Positions 33,861-41,249 of a stretch of 64,000 bases of DNA are shown here, in pieces (within the stretch, counting starts at the first letter, position 1; each line of letters starts with the position of its first letter). The translations under genes were made by a program, and so were the position numbers. This DNA comes from Hydrogenophaga palleronii NBRC 102513 (GTDB taxonomy: Bacteria > Pseudomonadota > Gammaproteobacteria > Burkholderiales > Burkholderiaceae_C). The notes beneath the pieces are model-generated. The model did not search any database and was not told the DNA's origin. It saw only the letters and a program-made list of their open reading frames with translations. The stretch is from assembly GCF_001571225.1 (NCBI RefSeq), contig NZ_BCTJ01000014.1:51670-115669 (forward strand). Reading direction: 5' to 3'.

Positions 33861-34460
33861 TCAGTTGCGAACCAGCACCGGGTCGGTGGCCGGCGGGTGC
33901 TCGGGGTCGAGCAGGCTGCGCGGCGGATTGCGCTTCATCTCGTCGGCCATGGTCAGCTGCTCGGGGCTGGTGCATTCATCGGCCATGCGCTTGCCCAGCT
34001 TCTGGTTCATGAGCATCGACTTGTTGCCCAGCTGCAGCCAGAGCGCGCCGCGCTTCGGGTCTTCCAGGCGAATGGCACCGGTGCGGCTTTCCACCGGGTG
34101 CATGTAGTAGCGCGCGTTGCGCACGTTCTTCACCTGCACGAGGAAGAAACCCTGGCGTTTGGCGGGTGTGATCTGCACCGCGTTGCCCAGCTCGCAAGGG
34201 ATGTTGCCGAGGTAGACCCGCTGGGCCACCGCGAGGTCGGCTTCGGTGAGGGCCACGTCGGAGTCTTCTTCGATCGGGGTCGCTTCTTCCACGGCCTTGG
34301 CGGCAGAGCGGGCCAGCGGCGCGCGTTTCTTGACAGGGGCTTGTGCGCTGGCGGGCGCCTTGGCGGCTGCGGCCGGTTTGCTGGCCGGGGTTTGTGCCAG
34401 TGCCACGGCCGGAGCCAGTGCGACGGCGCTCAGGGAAAGCACGAGAGGAAGGATGTTCAT
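33861..34460 (-). CDS. Secreted protein of unknown function
   Basis: A 199-residue protein with a clear signal sequence (MNILPLVLSLSAVALAPAVALA) and an Ala/Pro/Lys-rich segment, then a globular part containing VYLGNIPCELGNAVQITP, GFFLVQVKNVRNARYYMHPVESRTGAIRLEDP and MLMNQKLGKRMADECTSPEQ. I do not recognise a named family. Two cysteines may form a disulfide. It is convergent with the cobalamin block, and I placed the start at the hydrophobic leader because the upstream frame is basic and Pro-rich without a site. Confidence 0.7.
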   Translation of the reverse strand: MNILPLVLSLSAVALAPAVALAQTPASKPAAAAKAPASAQAPVKKRAPLARSAAKAVEEATPIEEDSDVALTEADLAVAQRVYLGNIPCELGNAVQITPAKRQGFFLVQVKNVRNARYYMHPVESRTGAIRLEDPKRGALWLQLGNKSMLMNQKLGKRMADECTSPEQLTMADEMKRNPPRSLLDPEHPPATDPVLVRN

Positions 34461-34668
34461 GGGCTCATGGTGTTGGACGGGGACGCAGGCCCGGGGTGGG
34501 CCGGGCCTTCTCGACGTCGATCGGGAGCACCTCGGAATGCCAGGGTGCCGCCAATCTGGACAGCGCACAGTCTGACCGCATGGCGGTGCAAATGGTGTTC
34601 GCAGATGTTTCGGCGAGGGTCTTTCGCCGAGGGTCCAGATCGTGGCGTGAGCCTTGTCCGTGCCCGGC

Positions 34669-35481
34669 CTACAGGCCGAGCCAATCCAGCAAGCCGCCCA
34701 GTTTCTTTTCGGTTGAAGTGTCGAAGCCCTTGATGCCCACGTTCTTCAACACGCTCTGGCCCGCCTCGGTGTCGGGCATGGCGCGCAAGGCCTTTTGCAT
34801 GGCGTCGATCTGGGCCGCGGTGAAGTCGCGGTCCGCGATCAGCGGGAAGTAGGGCTGGGATACGCTGGTGAACAGCACGCGCTGGCCGGTTTTGTCGAGT
34901 GACTTGGCCACGCCCGAGTACGACGCCACGCCGCCCACGTCGGCGAACTTGTTGCTCAGGAAGAAAGGAATGGAGGCTTGTTCGCGCACGCGCTGCACGT
35001 TCTCCTTGGCGATGTCGAGGCCTTCGTCGCGCAGCGCCGAGGTGCAGAACTTGGCCATGTAGGCGGCGGTCTCGGGCAAGACGAAGCGCTTGCCCTTCAC
35101 GTCGGCCAGTGTCTTGTAGGGCGCGTCCTTGGGCACGACGATCAGGCACTGGCCATCGGGGCTGGCCGAGGCCACGTACTTGTAGCCGTAGTCGCGCATG
35201 CCCCGTGCCGGAAAGTCGCTTGGGCGCGCCATGGCGAGGGCAAAGCGCCGCTGCTTCATGCCCTCTTCAAGCGACGCGAACTCGCGGATGAACACCACGT
35301 TCACCTTCTGGTTGATGCTCTTGCCGATGACGTCGGCCAGGTCCTGGTATTTGGCAATGACGCGTGCGTGGTCGGTGCCGCCCGATGTGCCTTCGCTGAT
35401 CGCGAGGATCAGGTTCTGCGCGTGCGATGGCGCGGCCAGCCAGGACAGTGCCACTGCGGCACAACAAAACAATGCTCTCAT
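34669..35481 (-). CDS. PhnD-like phosphate/phosphonate-type periplasmic binding protein
   Basis: A 270-residue protein with a signal peptide (MRALFCCAAVALSWLAAPSHA) and the PhnD/SsuA-like fold: LILAISEGTSGG, DLADVIGKSINQKVNVVF, FALAMARPSDFPARG, VKGKRFVLPE. No permease or ATPase gene adjoins, so it is an orphan binding protein or a sensor-type protein. The ligand is unknown. An upstream ATG at 35502 is possible but would put seven polar residues before the leader. Neither start has a good ribosome site. Confidence 0.75.
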   Translation of the reverse strand: MRALFCCAAVALSWLAAPSHAQNLILAISEGTSGGTDHARVIAKYQDLADVIGKSINQKVNVVFIREFASLEEGMKQRRFALAMARPSDFPARGMRDYGYKYVASASPDGQCLIVVPKDAPYKTLADVKGKRFVLPETAAYMAKFCTSALRDEGLDIAKENVQRVREQASIPFFLSNKFADVGGVASYSGVAKSLDKTGQRVLFTSVSQPYFPLIADRDFTAAQIDAMQKALRAMPDTEAGQSVLKNVGIKGFDTSTEKKLGGLLDWLGL

Positions 35482-35612
35482 TACCGATATATCTGCGTGC
35501 ATGAATGGAGGGAAGCGGGATCTTAGTCCGCACGCACCGCAGCAAGAGGATGCAGGAACGACGAACGCGACCGCTGCCGTGCCCAACGGGGCACGTGCAG
35601 GGGCGTTGTCAG

Positions 35613-36251
35613 TCAAAGGTTGACGGTTTTTTCCTTGAAGTCGCACACCGAAGCCACCGCGCAGCGCGGGCACAGCGGCTTGCGCGCCTGGCACACATAG
35701 CGCCCGTGCAGGATGAGCCAGTGGTGCGAGTCCACCGCATAGGCCGGCGGCACGCGCTTCATCAATTGCAGTTCCACCGCCAGCGGCGTCTTGCCCGGCG
35801 CCAGGCCGGTGCGGTTGCTGACGCGGAAGATGTGCGTGTCCACCGCCATCGTGGGCTCGCCGAAGGCCACGTTGAGCACCACGTTGGCCGTCTTGCGGCC
35901 CACGCCGGGCAGGGCTTCGAGCGCCTCGCGCGTGCCCGGCACCTCGCCGCCGTGTTGCTCCACCAGCATGCGGCAGGTCTGCAGCAGGTGCTTGGCCTTG
36001 CTGTGGTACAGGCCGATGGTCTTGATGTAACTCTCCAGCCCGTCCAGGCCCAGATCCAGAATGGCCTGCGGCGTGTTCGCCACCGGGAACAGCTTGCGCG
36101 TGGCCTTGTTGACACCCACGTCGGTGGCCTGGGCCGAGAGCAGCACGGCGGTGAGCAGCTCGAACACGCTGGTGTATTCGAGCTCGGTTTGTGGGGTGGG
36201 GTTGGCGGCCTTGAGCGTGGCGAAAAAGGCTTCGATGTGGGCGGGCGTCAT
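35613..36251 (-). CDS. nth: Endonuclease III
   Basis: A 212-residue base-excision DNA glycosylase/AP lyase. The helix-hairpin-helix LPGVGRKTANVVL holds the catalytic Lys, VDTHIFRV the catalytic Asp, and the [4Fe-4S] cluster Cys pattern C-x6-C-x2-C-x5-C is intact in the tail (CQARKPLCPRCAVASVC). The chosen start MTPAHIEAFF matches family length; the ATG six codons upstream is less likely. Confidence 0.95.
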   Translation of the reverse strand: MTPAHIEAFFATLKAANPTPQTELEYTSVFELLTAVLLSAQATDVGVNKATRKLFPVANTPQAILDLGLDGLESYIKTIGLYHSKAKHLLQTCRMLVEQHGGEVPGTREALEALPGVGRKTANVVLNVAFGEPTMAVDTHIFRVSNRTGLAPGKTPLAVELQLMKRVPPAYAVDSHHWLILHGRYVCQARKPLCPRCAVASVCDFKEKTVNL

Positions 36252-36284
36252 GCGCGCGGATTGTCCCACGCGCCACGCGCCGTC

Positions 36285-37229
36285 TCAGCCGCGCTCGGCC
36301 TCGGCGCGCAGCCAGTTCGCGAAGTCCAGCGCATCGGGGTTGTCGTGCGCGTGGGCCGCCATTTCCACGTAGTAGCCACGGCGCGTGGCCGCGCCGCCGC
36401 TGCGAAACGGCGCCACCAGCTGCTTCCTGTCCACCAGCGACTGCAGCAGCGGCAGCCGGCCGATCACCACACCCTGGCCCGCCACGGCAGCGGCCACTGC
36501 GTCGGCGTACTGGGTGAACTGCATTGTGTTCTTCATGCGCATGTCCGGCAGGCCCATGACCTGGAACCAGGGTTCCCAGTCGGTGGTGAGCGCGGGGCCC
36601 GTGGGCTTCTCCACCGTCAGCAGGGTGTGGTGGGCCAGGTCGGCGGGCTGGCGCAGCGGGGTGGTCTTGTCGCGCAGCAGGGACGGGGCGCACAGCGGCT
36701 GCACGGTTTCCTCGAACAGCGCCTGACCTCGCCCGATGCTGGATGGCACGAACCGCACCGCCATGTCGAGCCGGTGCCGTTCGAGGTCCATGATCTCCAT
36801 GGAGGCGGAGATGCGCACGTCCACCTGCGGGTGGCTGGCCGTGAAGCGGGCGAGCCGGGGAATGAGCCAGAGCGAGGCGAAGCCGTGCGTGCAGGTCATG
36901 GCCACCTGCCGCAGGCGTGGGCCGGGGCGCACGCGCGCCGAGGCGTCGCGCAGCCGTTCCAGTGCATCGCGCGTGGCGCGCTGCATCACCTCGCCGGCAT
37001 CGGTCAGCACCAGGGCGCGGTGGTGCCGTTCGAACAGCGGGGTGCCCAGGCTCTCTTCCAGCAACTGGATCTGCCGGCTCACGGCCGACTGTGTGAGGTG
37101 CAGCTCTTCCGCGGCGAGGGTGAAGCTCAGCGTGCGCGCTGCTGCGTCGAAGCAGGGCAGCAGGTCCAGCCGCAGCATCTGCGAGCGGGGGAGGGCGCCC
37201 AGCGGGATTTTCACATTCCTGAATGGCAT
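36285..37229 (-). CDS. LysR-type regulator (GcvA-like)
   Basis: A 314-residue regulator with an amino-terminal winged helix (FDAAARTLSFTLAAEELHLTQSAVSRQIQLLEESLGTPLF) and an effector domain. The start is uncertain: codon 18 of this frame (MLRLDLL at 37178) is an alternative, and the frame also extends upstream to 37289. It is divergent from the DUF2917 gene, which is a likely target, since LysR proteins often control the divergent neighbour. Confidence 0.85.
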   Translation of the reverse strand: MPFRNVKIPLGALPRSQMLRLDLLPCFDAAARTLSFTLAAEELHLTQSAVSRQIQLLEESLGTPLFERHHRALVLTDAGEVMQRATRDALERLRDASARVRPGPRLRQVAMTCTHGFASLWLIPRLARFTASHPQVDVRISASMEIMDLERHRLDMAVRFVPSSIGRGQALFEETVQPLCAPSLLRDKTTPLRQPADLAHHTLLTVEKPTGPALTTDWEPWFQVMGLPDMRMKNTMQFTQYADAVAAAVAGQGVVIGRLPLLQSLVDRKQLVAPFRSGGAATRRGYYVEMAAHAHDNPDALDFANWLRAEAERG

Positions 37230-37251
37230 GCGAAGCATTCGAAATGAACGG

Positions 37252-37280
37252 TTGAGCAGTGTAGGGCGGCTAATTACAGT
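37252..37280 (+). promoter_or_regulatory. Candidate promoter of the DUF2917 gene
   Basis: TTGAGC and TACAGT are separated by 17 bp in the gap between the divergent LysR and DUF2917 genes. The predicted start is near 37287, 26 bases before the ATG. Confidence 0.5.
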
Positions 37281-37312
37281 CATGCACATCCCTGATGCGA
37301 AAGGAGTGTTTC

Positions 37313-37645
37313 ATGAAAACCGACACCTTGACCGTGGACCTGAACATGCCCCACAAGGCGCTGCAGTCCATCCCCGCTGGCGCGCTGCGCCTCGTGTGCC
37401 GCGAAGGCAGCGTGTGGATCACGCTCGACCACGACGAACGCGACGTGGTGCTGAACGCGGGCGACGACTTCGTCGTCCAGCCGCACCAGCGCGTGATCGC
37501 CTATGCCCTGAAGCCTGCCGTGCTGCGGCTGGAGCCGCATGCCCCCACCTGCACCCGGCGCGCACCCGAACCGCGCTGGCGCCGGCTGGCGCAGCGGCTG
37601 CATGGTGGCCGGTCGCACGGCCCGGCGGGCACGGCCCTGGCCTGA
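37313..37645 (+). CDS. DUF2917 family protein
   Basis: A 110-residue protein. The middle reads AGALRLVCREGSVWITLDHDERDVVLNAGDDFVVQPHQRVIAYAL, the cupin-like beta-rich core of DUF2917. The tail is Arg-rich (RRAPEPRWRRLAQRLHGG). The function is unknown. The start is fixed by a strong AAAGGAG. Such genes are often found next to LysR regulators in Burkholderiales (from memory). Confidence 0.8.
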   Translation: MKTDTLTVDLNMPHKALQSIPAGALRLVCREGSVWITLDHDERDVVLNAGDDFVVQPHQRVIAYALKPAVLRLEPHAPTCTRRAPEPRWRRLAQRLHGGRSHGPAGTALA

Positions 37646-37714
37646 ACCGGGGGCGCCCCGCGCCGGTGCGCGAGAATGGCGGTCGTTGACCACGACTTCA
37701 CGGAAACCGCCGCC

Positions 37715-38917
37715 ATGACCTTTGCCATTCCCTTTGCCGACCGCCTCAACAACGTCGAGACCTCCGCCATCCGCGAACTCTTCAAGCTGCTGGGCAAGCC
37801 CGGCATCATCAGCTTTGCCGGTGGCTTCCCCGACAGCGCGATGTTCGATGTGGACGGCATCCGCGAAGCGGTGAACACGGCCCTTACCGAAGAAGCCGGC
37901 GGCGCGCTGCAGTACGGTGCCACCGAGGGCTACCAGCCGCTGCGCGAACAGCTTGCCGCCTTCATGGCCAGCAAGGGCGCCAAAGACGTGGCCGCGAACG
38001 ACCTGATCGTCACCACAGGCAGCCAGCAGGGCCTGGACCTGCTGGGCAAGACGCTGGTCTCGCCCGGCGACAAGGTGATCGTCGAAGGCCCGACCTTCCT
38101 TGCCACCATCCAGTGCTTCCGCCTCTACGGCGCCGAACTCATCAGCGCGCCGGTGGACGGTGATGGCGTGAAGACCGACGAACTGGAAAAACTCATCGCC
38201 GAACACAAGCCCAAGTTCGTCTACCTCATCCCCACCTTCGGCAACCCCAGCGGCGCCATGCTCAGCCTGGAGCGCCGCAAGCAGGTGCTGGAGATGGCGG
38301 TGAAGCACAACACGCTGATCGTGGAAGACGACCCGTATGGCGACCTTTACTTCGGCGCCGCGCCGCCGCCCAGCCTGCTCGCGCTCAGCGCCAGCGTGCC
38401 CGGCAGCCGCGAGCGCCTGGTGCACTGCGGTTCCTTGAGCAAGGTGCTCAGCCCCGGCCTGCGCGTGGGCTGGATGGTGGGCCCGGCCGCATTGCTGGCC
38501 CAGGCCACCATGTGCAAACAGTTCAGCGACGCCCACACCAGCACTTTTGCCCAGGCCACGGCCGCGCAATACCTCAAGGCCGGCCGCATGCCCGCCACGC
38601 TGGACAAGGTGCGCAAGGTGTACGCCGAACGCGCCATCACCATGGGCAACGCGCTGCGCCGCGAACTCGGCGACGCGATCGAGTTCGTGCAACCCCAGGG
38701 CGGCCTGTTCGTCTGGGCCCGCCTCACCGGCGCGGGCGGCAAGGTGGCCGACGGCGGTGAGTTCGCCAAACGCGCCATCGAAAAAGGCGTGGCCTTCGTG
38801 CCCGGCGCCCCGTTCTACGCCCGCAACCCCGACCACGCCACCCTGCGCCTGAGCTTCGCCACCGTGGGGGTGGAGAAGATCGAAGAGGGCGTGGCGCGGT
38901 TGGGGCAGGCGGTGTGA
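37715..38917 (+). CDS. PLP-dependent aminotransferase, 2-aminoadipate/aromatic type
   Basis: A 400-residue class I/II aminotransferase. SFAGGFPDSAMF, QYGATEGYQPLREQLAAF, TTGSQQGLDLLGKTL and FGNPSGAMLS are typical of the LysN/AspC-like branch that accepts 2-aminoadipate or aromatic amino acids. The PLP lysine is in CGSLSKVLSPGLRVGWMVG. The substrate cannot be fixed. I chose the ATG at MTFAIPF rather than 13 codons upstream, by family start. Confidence 0.85.
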   Translation: MTFAIPFADRLNNVETSAIRELFKLLGKPGIISFAGGFPDSAMFDVDGIREAVNTALTEEAGGALQYGATEGYQPLREQLAAFMASKGAKDVAANDLIVTTGSQQGLDLLGKTLVSPGDKVIVEGPTFLATIQCFRLYGAELISAPVDGDGVKTDELEKLIAEHKPKFVYLIPTFGNPSGAMLSLERRKQVLEMAVKHNTLIVEDDPYGDLYFGAAPPPSLLALSASVPGSRERLVHCGSLSKVLSPGLRVGWMVGPAALLAQATMCKQFSDAHTSTFAQATAAQYLKAGRMPATLDKVRKVYAERAITMGNALRRELGDAIEFVQPQGGLFVWARLTGAGGKVADGGEFAKRAIEKGVAFVPGAPFYARNPDHATLRLSFATVGVEKIEEGVARLGQAV

Positions 38918-38974
38918 AGCTGCCTCGGTGACGACGCCCGACTGACCACGCTCCGGGGTCTTCCACCCCTTTTC

Positions 38975-39018
38975 TGGACAGCGCATCGGCTTTCATATAC
39001 TGTACTTTCGTACAGTAT
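38975..39018 (+). promoter_or_regulatory. SOS promoter with LexA box
   Basis: A near-perfect dyad centred on CTGT-N8-ACAG (38997-39018; the arms ATACTGTAC and GTACAGTAT are exact) overlaps the -10 element TATACT (38996-39001), with TGGACA 15 bp upstream. It lies just before imuA, so LexA would repress the mutasome operon until DNA damage. Confidence 0.9.
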
Positions 39019-39030
39019 ATTGAGCCAGCC

Positions 39031-39852
39031 ATGCAGCCCGCCCTTTCCTGGCCGGAAGACGATCCGTCTCCGGCTTTTTCACCCCTTCGCCCGGCCGCGC
39101 CTCCTGCGGTTGGCATGCCTGCGGCCGTGGCCGCTGCGCTGTGGCGGGGCGATCAGCTGGGTGCGCCGGTGTCGGCTGTGTGGCCGAGCGGTTTTGCTGC
39201 GCTGGACGCGCAGTTGCCTGGTGGTGGCTGGCCCGGCCATGGGTTGAGCGAAATCCTCACGCCGCACAGCGGCGCCCTGGAGTGGCGCCTGCTCGCGCCG
39301 GCGCTGCGCCCGATCTGTGCCGCCGGGCAGCCGGTGGTGGTGATCGGCCCGCCGCTGTCGCCGCATCTGCCGGGCCTGCGTTTTGAAGGCATCGACGAAC
39401 GCCAGCTGGTCTGGGTGCAGGCCGACACGCCAGCCGAGCGCCTGTGGTCGGCCGAGCAACTCATCAAGGCGCAGGCCTGCGGTGCGCTCGTGGCCTGGCT
39501 GCCGCGCGCGCGGGCCGAGCAGATCCGCCGCTTGCAGGTGCTGGCGGCGGGTTTTGACGCGCCGGTGTTCGTGTGCCGGCCCAGCCGCGCGCTGAGCGAG
39601 TCGTCGGCCGCGCCGCTGCGCGTGGTGGCCTCGGTGGGGGTTAACTGGGAACTGCACGTGCGCATTGCCAAGCGCAAAGGGCCGCCGCTGGACGACACCC
39701 TGCGCCTGGCCTCGGTGCCGGGCAGCCTGGCGTCCGTCCTTCCGCTGCGGCTGCGCCAGCCCGGGCGCTGGATGCCACGCGAAGAGATTCAACAACATGT
39801 TGTGGACAGCCCTCCTGCCCAGCCCGTGCGCCGGCACAGCAGCGCCCACTGA
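39031..39852 (+). CDS. imuA: ImuA, mutasome accessory protein
   Basis: A 273-residue RecA/SulA-like protein: WPSGFAALDAQLPGGGWPGHGLSEIL is the family signature, and a degenerate P-loop region follows. ImuA acts with ImuB and DnaE2 in damage-induced mutagenesis. It is the first gene after the LexA box and its 3' end overlaps imuB by 56 bases in another frame. The tail (PREEIQQHVVDSPPAQPVRR) is basic. Confidence 0.9.
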   Translation: MQPALSWPEDDPSPAFSPLRPAAPPAVGMPAAVAAALWRGDQLGAPVSAVWPSGFAALDAQLPGGGWPGHGLSEILTPHSGALEWRLLAPALRPICAAGQPVVVIGPPLSPHLPGLRFEGIDERQLVWVQADTPAERLWSAEQLIKAQACGALVAWLPRARAEQIRRLQVLAAGFDAPVFVCRPSRALSESSAAPLRVVASVGVNWELHVRIAKRKGPPLDDTLRLASVPGSLASVLPLRLRQPGRWMPREEIQQHVVDSPPAQPVRRHSSAH

Positions 39853-41110
39853 CGCCGCGCCGCCGCAGCGCGCGCTGGCCACCTGGGCGCTGCAGTTCAC
39901 GCCCCGGGTGGCGTTGGCCGACGAAGCCGTGCTGATGGAGGTGGCGGCCAGCGTGCGCCTGTTCGGCGGCCGGCGTGCCCTGCGCGACCGCGTGTGGAGC
40001 GAGGGCCGGGAACTCGGCGTGGCGCGGCTGGCCTGGGCGCCCAACGGCCTGGCCGCGCTGGCGCTGGCGCGCGCCGGCATCGAGAACGGCTTGCGCCGCC
40101 CGCTGGAGGCCTTGCTCGACACCTTGCCGATGGAGACCTTGAGCGCCGTGCACCCGCACCGCCTCACGCTCGAACACATCGGCTGCCGTACGCTGGGCGA
40201 CGTGCGCGCGCTGCCGCGTGGCGGCGTCGCCCGGCGCTTTGACGCGCAACTGCTGCAGGCGTTGGACCGGGCCTACGGCCACGCGCCCGAGGCGCACGAC
40301 TGGGTGGCGCTGCCCGAGGTGTTCGAGGAGCGGCTCGAACTCATGGCGCGCGTGGAGCAGGCGCCGGCCCTGCTGTTCGGCGCGCGGCGCCTGCTGCTCG
40401 TGCTCAGCGGCTGGCTGGCGGCGCGGCGCGCGGGTGTCACCGCGTTCACGCTGTACTGGGCGCACGACGCGATGCGTTCGCGCGCGGCGGGCGAGGGCGG
40501 CGAAATCACCATCCACACGGCCGAACCCACGCGCGACATCGAACACCTCAGCCGCCTGCTGGGCGAGCACCTGGGGCGGGTGGCATTGAAAGCGCCCGTG
40601 GGCGACCTGCGGCTGGTGGCCACCGAGGTGCGGCCGCTGCACGACGTGAGCGCCTCGCTGCTGCCCGACACCGTGCGCCAGGGCGAGAAGCTCGGCCTGG
40701 TGCTGGAGCGCCTGGCCGCGCGGCTGGGGCCGCAGCGCGTGTTGCGCCCGGTGCTGTGCGAAGACCACCGCCCCGAAGGCATGTGCCAGTGGCAGGCAGC
40801 CACGCTGCCGCTGCCGCGCAAGGGCGCGCCCGGCACCGAGCTGCCCCAGCCCGGCTTCCTGCGGCCGGTGCCGCTGCGCCTGCTGGTGCGGGGCGACCAC
40901 CCGATCTACCACGGCCGCCTGATGCTGCTGCTCGGGCCCCAGCGCGTGGAAGGCGGCTGGTGGGACCGCAGTGGCAACGGCGAAGACCACGCGCGCAACG
41001 TGGCACGCGATTACTGGGTGGCCCTGTCCGCCGAAGCCGGCGTGCTGTGGGTGTTCCAGACCCGGCTGGACGGCGCGCCCGCCTGGTTCCTGCATGGGCA
41101 TTTCGCATGA
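39797..41110 (+). CDS. imuB: ImuB, Y-family polymerase-like mutasome protein
   Basis: A 437-residue Y-family-like protein. MLWTALLPSP, ALQFTPRVALADEAVLMEVAASVRLFGG and LPMETL match ImuB, which has the DinB fold but lacks catalytic acids and acts as a hub binding the beta clamp and DnaE2. The start lies inside imuA, so translation is coupled. It is followed by a hairpin repeat and dnaE2. Confidence 0.88.
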   Translation: MLWTALLPSPCAGTAAPTDAAPPQRALATWALQFTPRVALADEAVLMEVAASVRLFGGRRALRDRVWSEGRELGVARLAWAPNGLAALALARAGIENGLRRPLEALLDTLPMETLSAVHPHRLTLEHIGCRTLGDVRALPRGGVARRFDAQLLQALDRAYGHAPEAHDWVALPEVFEERLELMARVEQAPALLFGARRLLLVLSGWLAARRAGVTAFTLYWAHDAMRSRAAGEGGEITIHTAEPTRDIEHLSRLLGEHLGRVALKAPVGDLRLVATEVRPLHDVSASLLPDTVRQGEKLGLVLERLAARLGPQRVLRPVLCEDHRPEGMCQWQAATLPLPRKGAPGTELPQPGFLRPVPLRLLVRGDHPIYHGRLMLLLGPQRVEGGWWDRSGNGEDHARNVARDYWVALSAEAGVLWVFQTRLDGAPAWFLHGHFA

Positions 41111-41119
41111 ACAGGAAAA

Positions 41120-41200
41120 GCACCCCCGCCGCGCTGCACGCTACCCCCTCAAGGGGGCGGCACCAGAGGCCCGGCAGAGCCGGGTCTTCGGTGCCTCTTG
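41120..41200. repeat. Dispersed hairpin repeat, copy C
   Basis: Begins GCACCCCCGCCGCGC, then CCCCCTCAAGGGGG, an outer stem GGCACC (41159-41164) with GGTGCC (41190-41195) and an inner GGCCCGGC-AGA-GCCGGGT stem. It lies in the imuB-dnaE2 gap. Confidence 0.8.
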
Positions 41201-41249
41201 ATGGCGCTGTCTCATGCGTTGATGAGCGTGCTTCGGCACCGTGGCGGCC

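Noticed and set aside
34669..36693. A 674-codon minus-strand frame joining nth-region sequence to the binding protein.
   Set aside because: Only the last 270 codons resemble a protein family. The rest is the wrong frame of nth and the intergenic region; the leader MRALFCCAAVALSW marks the true start.
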